Shown piece by piece: positions 33,391-45,641 of a stretch of DNA of 64,000 nucleotides; positions within the stretch are counted from its first letter, which is position 1; each line of letters starts with the position of its first letter. The stretch covers positions 3,906,001 through 3,970,000 of the forward strand of contig JAEILZ010000003.1 in assembly GCA_018873225.1 (NCBI GenBank), given 5' to 3'. The notes beneath the pieces were generated by a model. The model was not told the origin of the DNA, searched no databases, and worked only from the letters and a program-made list of their open reading frames with translations. Both the position numbers and the translations under genes were made by a program. This DNA comes from [Phialemoniopsis] sp. UDSM-2020. Lineage: Eukaryota; Ascomycota; Sordariomycetes; Thyridiales; Thyridiaceae.

Positions 33391-34106
33391 TGTGTCTTCT
33401 TCCTCGTGTCGAAGCTCGCGTTGTGTGCGAGCTTGTGGGGGTTTGGGGGGGATATAGAGTTTGGAAAGTTGCGGTGATCAGCAACCTTGGTATACGAGCG
33501 CAGCTGTGAATGGGCGTTTATATGCCCCCGGTTCAGGTCTGGCAAAATTGGGGTGAGTATGTGTCCTCAGAAGCGGCGAGAAACAACTGGGCAAAGTTAC
33601 AAGAAGGTATGACTCCTTTTCTCTCTCTCTCGAGGAAAATAGAAACAGAGTAAGATTGGCGCGATGGGATTGTGTCGGGGGGCGATGCGAAAGTGTGTCG
33701 TCGGTTTTTGGGGGGCGTGGGTGATTGACAGCGGCTGGGTGGGGATTTTAGGGACAGATTTCAAGGGATTGATTGATGAGAGAAGCTTCCCTTGCTCTGC
33801 GCTGTGGACATGTGGTCGTTTGCTTGCGCGCGCGCGCTATGTCGCGCTTCTCCCGCCCGCCCTTGAGAATTGAGTGCTAGCGCTCCCATGTGGAATTTAG
33901 CGGGCAATGGAACCAATGCTCTCTCTCGGGCTAGCTGCCGCCTAGTGTGTCCAGGTTTCTCGGCTGCATTTGATCCACTGGGATTTGCAAAGCTGGGGCG
34001 CGCGACCAATTGAACACACGAGGCTTTGATAGACACAAGACTTATCAACGACACACACACCACAACTCACAACATCCATGTGAGATCTCATCGACTTTCT
34101 CCGACA
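33391..34106. promoter_or_regulatory. Divergent promoter, YSY6 and small mitochondrial protein
   Basis: About 700 bp with a TC-repeat near 33620-33635 and a GCGCGCGCGC run near 33828-33838. No gene seen. Confidence 0.45.
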
Positions 34107-34599
34107 ATGAGAACCCACATCGCCCTGCGCAAGGCGCTCGCGAGACAGCCGGCTCGTACCATCCTCCGGCCATCCCCTCTCATGCGTACATCACAACGCC
34201 GGTTCGCCTCATCTGAACCCCAAAAGACTTCATCATCAAAACCAACCTCGAACTATGTAAGTCATTGCGCGCTCCCTTTTTACACAATTCACCCCTAGGC
34301 ACTGTATGGAATCAGTCGCTGACCATTCTACAGGCCGACTTCTACAAGACTTTTACCCGGCCTCTGGCCAAGACAATGCTCCTAGCCGTCTTCACCTACC
34401 AGCTGGTCTACTGGGCATGGGTGAAACTCGAGACGGACGAGGTCAAGGCGGATAGAAATGGTGCGTGATGTTCTTTTCTCCGGCTTGATTAAGTTCCTGT
34501 TGCACGAGATGGTCAAGGTCGCTAACGCAGAGGCCAGCTGAAATCGCCGGGCTGGAGGCCCAGGTCAAATCATTGCAGGAGGCTCAACAATCAAAGTGA
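34107..34599 (+). CDS. Small predicted mitochondrial inner-membrane protein
   Basis: Exons 34107-34256, 34334-34460 and 34538-34599 encode 112 residues. The N-terminal 50 residues are rich in Arg, Ser and Ala with no acidic residue before about 36, a typical mitochondrial presequence that includes SQRRFASS. Exon 2 carries FYKTFTRPLAKTMLLAVF and then a membrane-like segment ending VYWAWVKLE. The C-terminus is a short charged coiled coil (AEIAGLEAQVKSLQEAQ). All three exons are joined by phase-consistent introns of 77 nt each with CTGAC or CTAAC branch sites. I recognise the pattern as a conserved-looking fungal mitochondrial protein but not its identity. Assembly-factor or respiratory-chain accessory roles are only guesses. 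Confidence 0.8.
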
Positions 34600-35017
34600 T
34601 TGGTATGTTGCAGCACGTGCAGATGTGAACTCGATGGTTGTGCATATCCATGACACAAACATATGATTGTCAAGGAGTCATTGCGTGGGAAGGAGGACAG
34701 CCGTACCACGAACACGCTGAAAAGGAGTTCTTCAACGGCATATGTTGCCTTCATTTTGTACGATGCAAATCTATAAACCCTGTAGAATAGCCCTCCTTTT
34801 GGTTCTAGTCATACATTGATACCCAGTTCAATCCAAATTAAAACAAGTAAGACAGCATCTCCCCCAGATGGCACGAAGATTGCCATAGCGGGCCTAGACC
34901 AATACCAGAACTCCGGCCAGAATCAAAGGAATACGCGAAAGCAATGGGCTTCATGCACCTCGGTCATTATACGGGAAAACATCACCTTGTCATCATCCCC
35001 GACATCTTGCACACACC
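34600..35017. other. Convergent 3' regions of the small mitochondrial gene and MID1
   Basis: About 420 bp of 3' flanking sequence from two converging genes. Nothing else seen. Confidence 0.45.
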
Positions 35018-37016
35018 CTACAGCAAGATCAGGGCGCCTAGAGTGCTCATGCTGACGAAGAGGCCCCACGACACCGACGCGAGCCCGGCGGCCGAGAAAA
35101 AGTGAGCCGAGCCGGGGTAGTTGCACGTCACGTCTCCGTCCTGGTCCTTGTCGTTCTGTCGCCGCCCATAGCTCGTGTCAAACCCAGGGCTCCCCGGCAT
35201 GGGACATGAGAAACCCATCGAGGCCGGACAGCTCTGTACGAGATTATAGCACAGGTCGTCGCAGGGCAAGACCTCCTTATATGGACCCGGCGCGACGCCT
35301 TCATCGATGGCCGGGTTGCGCGAGTTCTTGAAGGCAGCTCGGTCTATGACGTCCGCATACTGTGCCAGCACTGCGGAATCAAGTTGGGTGCCGTCCGGGA
35401 AGGGCTGGCCTAGGCCGCGAGGCTGCAGCCACGGGTGGTCGACCGAAAAGTCCTCGCAGCGCGGGATCGTGACGGAGCACAGCCAGTTCTTGTACGCCGC
35501 GTCGCAGTGCGTACAGTTCCGGGCCAGCGAGTAGCGTTCAGTAGACGGCGCCTCGCAAGGTATCTGGGCCAGCACTTTCTTGAAGTTGTCGTACGAAGTG
35601 CTTGCTAAGTTGTCATACCACGTCGCCAGGTCAGTGACATTGGTGAACTTCTTGGAGTTGCTGGGTACGGCATAGGCCGTCTGGTCGCAGAAACTAAGAT
35701 TGAATACGACTTCACAATTACCGCCCACTGATTTAAAAAATGTGTTAGCTCGAGTCGCATGAGTTATATCGGGGTTGCGCGGGAAACCTACCAGACTTGG
35801 TGGTGAACTCGGTCGCCTTGGATACGATGTGGCCACCACCTCCGACTGTACCACTACCAGTTGTCCCATTGATGCCACTTTTAGCTAGGATCCCCATGTA
35901 ATCGGCGCTGGAGTTCAGTCCCATGAAGTAAAATTCTTGCTTGGGTAGGTTGCCCTGGCCTCTCTTGGTCATGCCGGTCAAGACCATGTTCGTAAACTTG
36001 CCGTTCTTCGTCGCCGCGATCTGCGCATAGTTCTGTAGGCCACAATACGAAAAGCGCACCCCATTAATCGATGCGTCCTTCTTGTTCTGCGCAAACATCA
36101 CATAGGGCTGCTTGCTCATTAACTCCTCACTCACGGCAGGGTCGTTGCTCTGCGTCAAGTTGTGGGTAATGAGCAGCGCCGCCGAAGCATCGCTATCGAC
36201 CCAGATGAGGTCAGACGCGACCTCGTCGTTGTAACTGTGGTACCAGTCGTCAACCGAGGCAGCTAGCTCAAAGTTCCATATACCCGTGAAATCGGTGGAT
36301 ATGTTAGGCGCAGAAATACCAATGAATATGTCATCGGTCGCGCTCATGTTCACCATGACGGCCCCTTCCGAGAACACCTGCCATGTCTGCTGCGCCGAGT
36401 CCGCCTTTGGACCAGGAGATTGGTTTTTGGATGAGTTTGAAATGTACATGGTCAACTGCGGCGGGTCCATCTGGGTTTTGTCGGGCTTGAGCTGCGGCTG
36501 CATGCAGGTATTTGCAGATATGAGAACAGTCTTGGTGGACTGCCTCGGTGACAGAACCGGCCCAGATCCTGGGATATGCTGCTCATCCCGAAGTTCGACA
36601 TCGGCTTCGACTGTCTCTCTCCTTGAGAATATTTGGCTCTTCTCGAAAACGTACACTTGAGTAGTACCTGCGGGGAGGTTGAGCTGCTGCGGCACGTTGT
36701 TGGCCAACCCCGTCACGCCAGCCGGTGCCCTGCCAATGATCCCCCGGTCGAAGAGGCCGAAGTCTGGCTCGTATGCTACTGCACGCCGTTGGAAGGCCTG
36801 TGCAGCATCTATCTCTTCGCTGCTGGTCTCGTCATGGTCTTGTAATATCGTAATGTCGTCTAGTATCGGGAAATGTATCTCTGGGGTCGCAACGCCGTCG
36901 TCGAGTTCGGCCGCGAGGGCGAAGTGCGGCGGCGACAGGGTAAGGTAGAGGAGGACGAGAAGACATGATGCGGCGATAGTCGCGACCAGCCGCGACTGCA
37001 ACGGGCTCAACTGCAT
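35018..37016 (-). CDS. MID1: Stretch-activated Ca2+ channel subunit Mid1
   Basis: Regulatory subunit of the Cch1-Mid1 high-affinity calcium channel at the plasma membrane. Exons 35792-37016 and 35018-35727 give 644 residues with a 64-nt intron (GTAGGT ... AATCAG) restoring KSVGGNCEVV. An N-terminal hydrophobic signal (LVATIAASCLLVLLYL, about residues 9-24) is followed by an extracellular region with several N-glycosylation sequons (NSS, NMS, NIS, NLT, NGT). The C-terminal third is the conserved cysteine-rich region starting NLSFCDQTAYAVP and containing CTHCDAAYKNWLCSVTIPRC. The extreme C-terminus is hydrophobic, suggesting a membrane or GPI anchor. The start is the ATG before the signal; upstream in-frame ATGs precede an unlikely extension. 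Confidence 0.92.
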
Positions 37017-38132
37017 CGTTGCGAAGGCATGCCACTCCTGTCTGAAGAGAGGTGGTGTGTATCGCCGTTTGGCACCCTGTCTCTGGAGCAGGAGGCCGCC
37101 GGGGCCAATCAGAGTAGGGGTCCTCGTAATCGGACAGTGCGCGCGGCCTATGTCGCTACCGGCGCATGGCGTGTGGTGATAGCTCACGAAGGAAATCAAT
37201 TGTATTGCTCGTCGTATTAAAAGCACGTGCGAATACAACGTCAAGCCTGCTGAGATGTCGAGATTGTAAACCGCCAGCCAGGTGAGTGGTCTACACCATG
37301 GTTTTGCGTGAGGTTTCACAGCGCCTGGAGATGTGACCAGGGGTCATCAATGCATGTGCTTGGGTGGAGGTGGGAGGGCGTCAGCAGCCCCCGACTTTCC
37401 TCGTAACTCTAACCCCCGCTATAGTGGCCCCACGCAGGGAACAGGCGTACCCCTACTTGCAAAGCTGGTCAAGCGCATGCAGACGCCAGACGGGAAACAG
37501 AATCTTGGCTGAACTAAATCCAGCAAACAGTCCCAGATCGAGCAGATCAGTTGCATGTAGATGCATCGTTTGTCACATGGAGTGGTTTGGTGATGAGGTC
37601 TGGATAATTGAATCCTGTCTGCCTTCTTGGGTCCAATAGCTTCAATGATAAGCAACCTTGACCAATAACGCCCTCTCGAGCCCAACAAGCGCGGAATGTT
37701 TGCGCAGCCAGCTGCCAGTTGTGGTTCTGGTGGTCACCGCATAGCATTCGAGTAGAGAATTAGGGTTCATCATTGCGTCTATAACACCTTTCATTCCATT
37801 CCATTCCAGTAACCTATGAACAAGCCCATCCCCGTAATCCAATAAACCCGACCGCCCAGTACCATCCACGCCTTTAGTTCCGATCGGACCGCATGGAACC
37901 GGTCCGTCTCACTAACCCTCCGTAAAGTCCTTGCATTCCATTTTCTACTGGCCAGAAGAGGCCTAGTTCGTTTTTGGCACCCAATGCCGCATTCGTGTTG
38001 CGTGGTCATTGATCTTGTACGATGCCGGGCACGGGCGCCATTGAATGAGCAGCATCATTGCCCGGGCCCAGGCGCTGCCCTTACAGGAGCCACGCGCTCC
38101 ATCGAAAAAAGGGCAGCAGCCTGATGTGATGT
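37017..38132. promoter_or_regulatory. MID1 promoter and YOP1 3' region
   Basis: About 1.1 kb. It contains a short CATTC repeat near 37790-37807 (three tandem units). Open frames here are short and overlapping, with no domain. Confidence 0.45.
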
Positions 38133-38901
38133 TTACTCAGCCTTGCCGGCAGTGTCGGCCTTGGCGCGAAGACCGCTGGCAGTAGAGCCGGAGTGAGAGA
38201 AGTATCGGCCGAACATGGGGACCATGAAAGATCGGAAGATAACCTCGGCGCCCCTAGCACATGTTAACAAACGTCACGCGCACAATGTTGGTAATGGTCG
38301 AGACTTACTTGAAGACGGGCAGAGAGAGCCACAGGAGGAAGACAAACTTGAAGGTGAAGTAGAAGGGAAACCAGTAGACGACGTTGACAAAGCTCTCGAC
38401 GACGCTGCAGTTTCATGTTAATATCTGCGCTACGCAGGCCGCAGTGGATAGGGGGGACTCACGTGAAGAAAGCAAAGACAACCCAGTACTGTGATATACG
38501 AGTTAGCGATGGGACCCTAAATTGTGCCCGAGCTGGATAGAAACCTACCGTGAGCCACTGGGTATCATCCTTGGTGGTCGTCGTGAACAGGGCCTCCATG
38601 GAGTAGTAGCCAGGAATGGCGAAACCAGCGAGGTTGGTCAGGAGCTGGCCACCGAGGTTGAAGATGATGAGGAAGAAGTAGAAGACGACCAAGCCGATGA
38701 CAGCATAGGCCTTGGGCACCGAGGTGGTGCGCTCAAGGTTGTTCAGAGCGGGGTACTTGGACAGCTGCGATGAGGGCGATCGATGTCAGTGTTCCGCAGC
38801 TTCAGAGCAGATTATCGGAGATTCAGCATGGTCGCATGACGACTTACCTCGCTGTCGAGCTGTCCAATGTAGTGCTGAACGCGGTCCTGGGGAGAAGACA
38901 T
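38133..38901 (-). CDS. YOP1: ER-shaping protein Yop1 (TB2/DP1/HVA22, REEP5 type)
   Basis: Membrane-curving protein of tubular ER. Five small exons (38848-38901, 38549-38764, 38463-38488, 38309-38404, 38133-38253) encode 170 residues, the usual size. The start MSSPQDRVQHYIGQLD is followed by LSKYPALNNLERTT and VPKAYAVIGLVVFYFFLII, then the conserved GYYSMEAL and WLTYWVVFAFFTVVESF block, rebuilt across a 26-nt microexon-like third exon. Two hairpin membrane regions (about residues 35-75 and 95-135) are typical of the family. A near-C-terminal FMVPMFGRYF motif and a hydrophilic tail end the protein. Introns are 55-83 nt, and the phases 0, 0, 2 and 2 agree. Confidence 0.95.
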
Positions 38902-40645
38902 GCTGGAGTATTTGATGCTGTTGGGTTTGTGTGGTTAGTGGTGTGTGTGTGCGGATGTGTCGGTTTGCGAAAAGAGCTCCACGGTATGCGCAAGGGCAGG
39001 GCTTAGAGGTGTAACAAAGGGCTGTTCTGTAAAGCAGGAAGACGGACGTACTGGTGATAGCTTTGATAGATACAGCTGTTGTTTTATACGACGGTGGTGG
39101 CAGAAGGATTTGGCGAATATGGTTTTTGGAAAGTAAGGTAGATGACAAGATTCAAAAAAGCAGGACAGGTGACGAGGTCAAGAGGTAATGACGACTTTGG
39201 CCCAGCGTGTCCACTTTGGTGAGACAAGAGACAAGAGGTGGGCATGTGCTTGTGCTGCTTCCAATGTGCTGTGCGCCCGTAGGCTTCACCTTATCCCCAA
39301 AGGGGGGGACAAGAAGGGCTTCTAAACCTGTGACGTGGGTGAAGCAGGGGTCACTGGTGCTTTGTGCCGGATCCGGTGGAGCCAACCTCGCTAATACCGT
39401 GTGTATCACTGCCCACCGTCATCTTGTTTCCATTCTTATCCAGGCACAGTTTATACAGTGCATGGTACACTTTAATATGCATAGCAAGCAAGAACCTTGA
39501 TCAATGTTCGTACAGTGTAGGCTCGAGAGAGCATACGAAATTTACATCTTATACTTCGAATAAGACGTACTGGCAGCCGAGGAAGCTTGAAACAACGTTT
39601 CCGGAATAGTCGGCGGCGTGTCTACGGAGTACAGAGGATCATACTAAGTCGGTATGAAACCTTATGGCAGGTGCTTGAGTAGTGTCAACACGAACACAGC
39701 AGATAAGGTTATAGCTACTGCTTAATATTCAGCTTGCTTTTTGTCAAGGCGCCTCATGTTAGTGGTAGGTAAAGCCACTCGAGCTATGAGACAGGCAAAA
39801 TAAGTACGTGGTCTTGGTAGCAGTCGGCGATGGCTAGTTATGACCTCAGAAGCTCTAGGCAGAACGATCACGGACATGCTGAGCTGAGAGTCTTTGTTGA
39901 TGGCTGGAATATTTACAATTCAAAGGCATAACTAGGTATTTATCTCAAGACAGCAGAGATATGTGAGAGGCAGCATCGAGGCTCAAGAACAAGGCAAAGC
40001 TGTGTGTACAGACAAGGAAAATGAGAGAATACCAGACTCATCTCTCCATTCAGCCTGAGCAATAAGCAAGAAAACACCACAACATAAACATTGGAACATG
40101 ACACAAGCAGAAGCCATCCATCTCTCTCACCCAAGCCCGCCCCCAAAAAGAGGGGCTGGCTGACGGCATGGCCTGACTGGCTCGAGACTGGCGTCCACTG
40201 CACCGCTTGAGCACAGGTCTCACTCGGGGGGAGGAACTGGACCCACCGAAATCTCATCCAATTCCCGTTTTCCAGCCCTCCGAGTAATTCAAGCGGTCCC
40301 CTTGGTGACAGACGATCCTCGATCCGGATCAAAACAAATCAATCCGCTTCTAAACAATCCCAACCATTACATCTGCGCCCACGTCCGCAACCACCCCCGC
40401 TCCCGAGCTAAACCCTCGTCGACCATTGCAGGCTCGTGCATACTGCCTTGACTTTCTTGCTCTTCTTTTTCTTTTACTTTTTTAATTCATCCTATAGCTT
40501 TCCCTGATCGCCTCCGTCGCCTGGCCCAAGACTGTTGCGCGCCGGAACCAAATTTGCAGAAAAAGGCTCCATCCATGCTTCTGTTTTGACGGTGCTGCAA
40601 AAACCCGCAGGGGCCCAAAACAACAACAAACAAGATCGCACAGCC
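38902..40645. promoter_or_regulatory. Divergent promoter region, YOP1 and RFX gene
   Basis: About 1.7 kb between divergent genes. A GT repeat lies near 38938-38950. The stretch before the RFX start is pyrimidine-rich (about 40440-40500). No RNA gene or conserved frame was found. Confidence 0.45.
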
Positions 40646-43276
40646 ATGGACTCGACAGGTAAGGCTCTCGTGCACCGTCTTCTCGCCTCGTTTGCTTGAT
40701 ACCTGTCATTTTCTATCGAGATATGTGTGTTGTTGTTTATTTGTTAGACTGACTGAGCGCACCTCGATCAGACCCGCAGACAATGTCTGCAGCTGCCCGC
40801 CCAATCAAGTCGAGGAAAAGGCCTCAGTCAAGAGCCTCGACAAGTTCAATTCACAGCATTACGACTCAGCCAAATATCGAACAGACTTTTGACCCCCAGG
40901 ATGTTTACTCTGCCCAGTGGCTGGCCAATGGCCCGGCTCAGCACAAGGACCTGGTCGGCGGCACTCCGCAGATGACCCCCGAGGACATGATCCTGCATGC
41001 CGCTTCCCACCTGCAGACATCAAGGGAGTTCTCCATGGACTCGACAATGACGCATTCGGCGTCCTTCCATCAACATCCGGGTCTGAGTCGCCAACTGTCT
41101 GCCGACAATTATAGCGCCAACAACAGCTTTGCCGAGGACAGTCAAATGATGGACCGTGAGGTCAATGAGGACGGCGACTCGATAGCTGGCGGTCCCGTTG
41201 CTGCCAAGCCTTCAAGGTCGAGCGCCAACAATGAGCTGGAAATGCGCCAACTCTTCTCGGGGAATAAGCACCGAAGCTTGGTCGATGTCGCCGAGGAGCT
41301 TCACGGAAATGAGCGTGGGCCCAACTCGGAACGCACCCGTCAGGTTTTTGCTATGCTCTGGTAAGTATAGCACGTCCAAGTCAACAAGAGCTGCAGTTTC
41401 AGATTCCCTAACCGTCTCATAACAGGATCAACCAGGTCTGCTCAAAGGGCAAGGGTTCTGTCCCAAGAGGCAGGGTATATGCCAACTACGCGTCAAGGTG
41501 TGCCACAGAACGTATCACTGTCCTCAACCCTGCCAGCTTTGGCAAACTTGTTAGAGTCCTGTTCCCGGGCCTGAAGACAAGGCGGTTGGGTGTGCGCGGC
41601 GAATCGAAATACCACTATGTGAACTTTTCCTTGATGGAGGAGCAGCCGGATGTGAGGGAGGCCCCTATTCACCCCCAAGTGCCCTTGGCAGAGAGTACCG
41701 GCTTTTCGCAAAGCTTCAAGTAAGTGTTCGACATCGGCTCCGGCTCGCTTTTTTTCTAACAGGTCTCAGCACGTTACCCAATGTTTCAGTCAGCCGTCCG
41801 GAAAAGGACGTCTTTTCTATTTCGAGCAATGCGCAACCTGCCGAAGGAGCTGTCGCTCGCTCAAACGAAAACACGTACAGCCTGTACAACCAGCCAGATG
41901 TTAATACTGTCGATCAGCTCAACTCGACAACCACAAAGACTACGCAACAACTTCGCTTCGCTCCAGACTCTGAGGAACCGCCGTTTCAGCAATCTGATCC
42001 TCTACTCCTCCCCGGTATCGAGCCCTTTCTCCCCAGCGGCACTGACCCGGACGCAGCCAAGTCGCTCACCGCCTTGTACCGCTCTCATTGCACCTCTCTG
42101 GTGGAGTGCATCCGCTACTGCAAGGAAAAGACCTTTTTCCACCTCTTCACCTCGTTCCAGGGGACCCTCACCATGCCGGTCCAGAAACTATTCGCCAACC
42201 CCGCTGTCGCGCCATGGATTGAGGAGTGTGATTTCGTCCTGTATCAGCGCATGATGCGCATTCTCTCCGGCCTGACGCTCCAGGTGGTACCAAAGCCTGT
42301 CCTTGATACCCTGCGCAACATCTCCGAAAGACTCGTCCCACACATTCGAGAGTCATTCCAGGGCCAGCCCCTTCATGTTGTACGCGCCAAGGAGGCTCCC
42401 GCTACCATCTTCGCGAGCCTGCTCGATCGTACTCTGCGAGTCAACCTGACTGCACACGCGGCCGCCAACATGCTCTCAAATCCGGCCAACAGAGACCAGA
42501 TGTATCTGGACTTCATCCGCATGGTCCGAGTGCGCAAGGTCGCCGAGTGTGTGCCATCTCGGGCGATGGACGACGTCGTCAACTTGCTTGTCACTGAGGT
42601 CCGCGACCTCTTGGATCCGGTCGGTGTGCCTTGGGAACTCGAGTGTATGACCGTTCAAGGTGATATGGCTATGCGCAGTGGAAGGCAGTCACAGTCAGAC
42701 CAATCATCCGATCCCAGTGCCGCTAACGTGCTTGATCGATGGGTCAATTTTCTGCGTTCTCTTCCCTCCCGTTTCCCCTATGCATCTCATTCAGATATTG
42801 TCTGGGTTGTGCAGAGGGTAGGAACCCATATCATGCGGGATCTCACCATCGCTCAGGGTAAGAGCTTCGGGTCTTGGTGGGTGACCAAGTGCTGGGTCGA
42901 CGAGATGATCTCATTTTTGGCGGAGCAAGGTGGCTTCATCACGCAGAAGGCTACCCAAGCAGCGCTGGACATTGCCAAAAAGCAGGTTTCGAGCAAAGAC
43001 ATCAGCCAGCAAGGATCGAGATATAGCAGTGGCAGCGATGACTTCAACTTGAACAATGTCACACAATCGCAGCCAGACCGGGCACCGTTTCCTTCGGCAC
43101 CAGGGCCCAACAGCCAGGACGTACTGGGCATGAACTCGGCCAGCCACGACGACAGCGGCATCGGCATTCGGACGCCAGAAGAGGACTTTCCCATGGACAA
43201 GTTCTCCTTCTCGGCATCAGAGACTCAGGACCTGATGGGTGATGCGGATCTGCACCACGAGGTCGCCGCCATGTAG
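40646..43276 (+). CDS. RFX1: RFX-family transcription factor
   Basis: Winged-helix regulator of the RFX/Crt1/CPCR1 group, which controls DNA-damage and morphogenesis genes in fungi. Exons 40646-40658, 40772-41360, 41426-41719 and 41770-43276 give 800 residues. The RFX DNA-binding domain is at about residues 190-280 and is rebuilt across intron 2: ERTRQVFAMLWINQVC, SVPRGRVYANYASRC, ASFGKLVRVLFP, RRLGVRGESKYHYV. The C-terminal half matches the conserved RFX effector region, including TSLVECIRYCKEKTFF and a dimerisation-type helical segment. The 13-nt first exon encodes MDST plus one base. Intron 3 can end at 41769 or at 41793; both acceptors keep frame. The C-terminus is Ser/Gln-rich. Confidence 0.9.
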
Positions 43277-44494
43277 GCGGGTTGGCCGGAGCTTTTGTGT
43301 CTTTCCGTCTTGCAACGAGACTTGTGTTTTATTATATCTGGAGTTGGCGAGTTATACCTTCTTGTATTCATGATTGGATGAAGCGATGAAGATACGACAA
43401 GGGATACCTTTCTGTATCTATCTAGGTTCTGGGTGGGATTTTTACCGGTGTTATACGCCTTCTGATCCGGGGCGAACAAAAGGAGGATTATGGGCGGGGG
43501 TTTTCTCGGGACACATCTCAGAAACGTGCACCTTTGTCGTGTCTCGTGTTGTGTTGGTGTCCATTGTCTAGGCGCTTTTCTGTGCTTTACACGTATCTTG
43601 TTCTATATGAGGTGGAAGCTTGGACTATGAACATACATGGGCGGCAACATTGCGTCGCGATAGCTTCAGGACGGCTCCGAGTAGCCGACCAAGTCTAGGA
43701 AAGCGGTGGGAGAGCAAGAAGTAATAATTGACGCTTATCGACGACGTAACTCAAGTGCAAATCTCATCATACCGTCACTGGAGGCCTTGATCCTCCTCCA
43801 TGGACGCTCTGGTCTCTCCCAGATTTACAAACATAAGGACAATTACTACGAGCAGAAAGCTTCCTGAATAGGCAAATGAGATTGGAATGCCAGGTTGATG
43901 AAGGATCCCGTTTAGCGGGCTCTCCACGGGAGCTAATGAGGTCTGGTACTTCGCCCCAGGGCGGACCCGTTCCACCAAATTGAGCATGTGAAAGCCGACT
44001 TAGATACTACGTACATAGACTGCCCCGAGCGGGGATTCGAGGCGCTACCTAGGTCACCAATTGACCTTTCGAATTCAATCCATTGCTCGGTCTACTGTCT
44101 ATCGATCTCATTCAACCATTCATCGAGAGAGCAGATGCCCTGTCAGCGATCAGCCTGGACTGTCAGACTGACTACCAACCGTGGTCTCGCGTGCATGGAT
44201 GTTAATCTTGACCCATGCTGACATGTGCCTTGGCTCCATATTTATTTATACCGGGACCCCGATCCAAACAATCCATTTGGGCATAAGATTCAAGAGACAC
44301 AGTCGACTTCCCCGAGCCTGGTGACTTATACAAACCGTGGCCGTCCATATAAATCAAACGCCTGTGAGATATTCAATCATATATCTCCAGTGCTGAGACT
44401 GGTTGCTCTCTATACTTCTCACAGACAGTAACAAAGCTGTTAGTGTTCTGGCACGTTACCGAATCCTGCCGCATCAGAATCCGCCGTCGCAACG
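43277..44494. other. Intergenic region between RFX and lipase genes
   Basis: About 1.2 kb containing the RFX 3' UTR and the lipase promoter. A tRNA-like GGGGATTCGAGG at about 44031 was examined and rejected. Confidence 0.45.
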
Positions 44495-45641
44495 ATGGTC
44501 AAAGAAGTCGAAGGGACCTACAAGGTCGAAGGCCTAAGCCTTTATACCAAGAGCTGGCTGGTGAGTTTCTAGTTGACGATGTTCAACATCCAAAGCAGTC
44601 CCACCTTGTAAGCTAGCTAGCTAACGACTTTCGACACCATGACAGCCTGACAGCGAGCCGGTGGCCAAGCTCCTCATTGTCCATGGCTTTAGTGACCACT
44701 CTGGCAACTACCACGACATGGGTGTCTGGCTCGCCGAGCGTGGCATCGCCGTTCACTGCTTTGACCAGCGCGGATGGGGTCGCAACGTCGCGAAATCCGC
44801 TGATCGCGGGCTGTGCGGCGGAACCGACAAGGTCATGGGCGAGATCGCCGGCTTCATCCGCTCGCACCTGCCGGCCGCGCCCAACTGCCCCGTCTTCGTC
44901 ATGGGCCACTCCATGGGCGGCGGCAATGTCGCCTGGCTGTGCACGGACCCGGCCCTCGAGGAGGACGTCCACAAGCAGGTCCGCGGCTGGCTGCTCAACG
45001 CGCCCTTCATCGACTTCCCGCCCGAGACGAGGCCCGGCGTCGTCAAGGTCTTCCTGGGCAGGCTCGCGGCGCGCCTGCTCCCGCGCCAGCACCTCAAGCA
45101 CATCATCCCGGTCGAGAAGCTGACGCACGACACCAAGAAGGTCCAGGAGATCCGCGAGGACAAGCTCTGCCACGACACGGGCACGCTGGAGAGCATGGCG
45201 GCGCTGCTCGACCGGCACCTCATCCTGGGCCCCGGCAAGGTCCTGCTGCGGCCGTCGATCCGCAGCCTGTGGCTGGGCCACGGCACGGACGACATCGGCG
45301 CCGACTACGGCGCGGCCAAGAAGTGGTTCGACATGCAGAGCACGGTGCAGGACAAGACGTTCAAGACGTACGAGGGGTGGTACCACGTGCTCCACTGCGA
45401 GGTGGGCAAGGAGGAGTTCTTTGCCGACGTGCGCGACTGGGTCCTGGCGCGGTGCGGCGAGGGCGCCGGGCAGCAGAGCGAGGCCGCACGGAAGGAGGGG
45501 GAGGGCAAGCCTGTCGAAGTTGTGGAGGATGCGGAGGCGAAGAAGGTTCTTGCCGAAGAGGCCAAGGAGGAGGCTGCAGCTATCAAGGAGGCTGATGTCC
45601 AGGTTAAGAGCGACAACGCTGCCTCGACGTCGAAGCTGTAA
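44495..45641 (+). CDS. Monoglyceride lipase-like serine hydrolase (Yju3 type)
   Basis: Alpha/beta hydrolase of the monoacylglycerol-lipase family (yeast Yju3, mammalian MGL), expected to act on lipid droplets or ER. Exons 44495-44560 and 44646-45641 give 353 residues; the 85-nt intron is in phase 0. The nucleophile elbow is GHSMGG with Ser111, after the conserved LLIVHGFSDHSGNY and CFDQRGWG. The acidic residue lies in the HGTDD region and the histidine in YEGWYHVLHCE, matching the family triad. The C-terminal 45 residues form an unusual Ala/Glu/Lys-rich tail (EDAEAKKVLAEEAKEEAA) beyond the usual ~310 residue length. GC content is high compared with the flanks. Confidence 0.92.

Noticed and set aside
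44015..44060. tRNA-like GGGGATTCGAGG with a CCCCGAGCGGGG hairpin
   Set aside because: The arms do not fit a cloverleaf on either strand; only the isolated hairpin remains.
44613..45395. 260-codon frames on both strands inside the lipase gene
   Set aside because: High GC keeps several frames open; only the frame with GHSMGG and the triad is coding.
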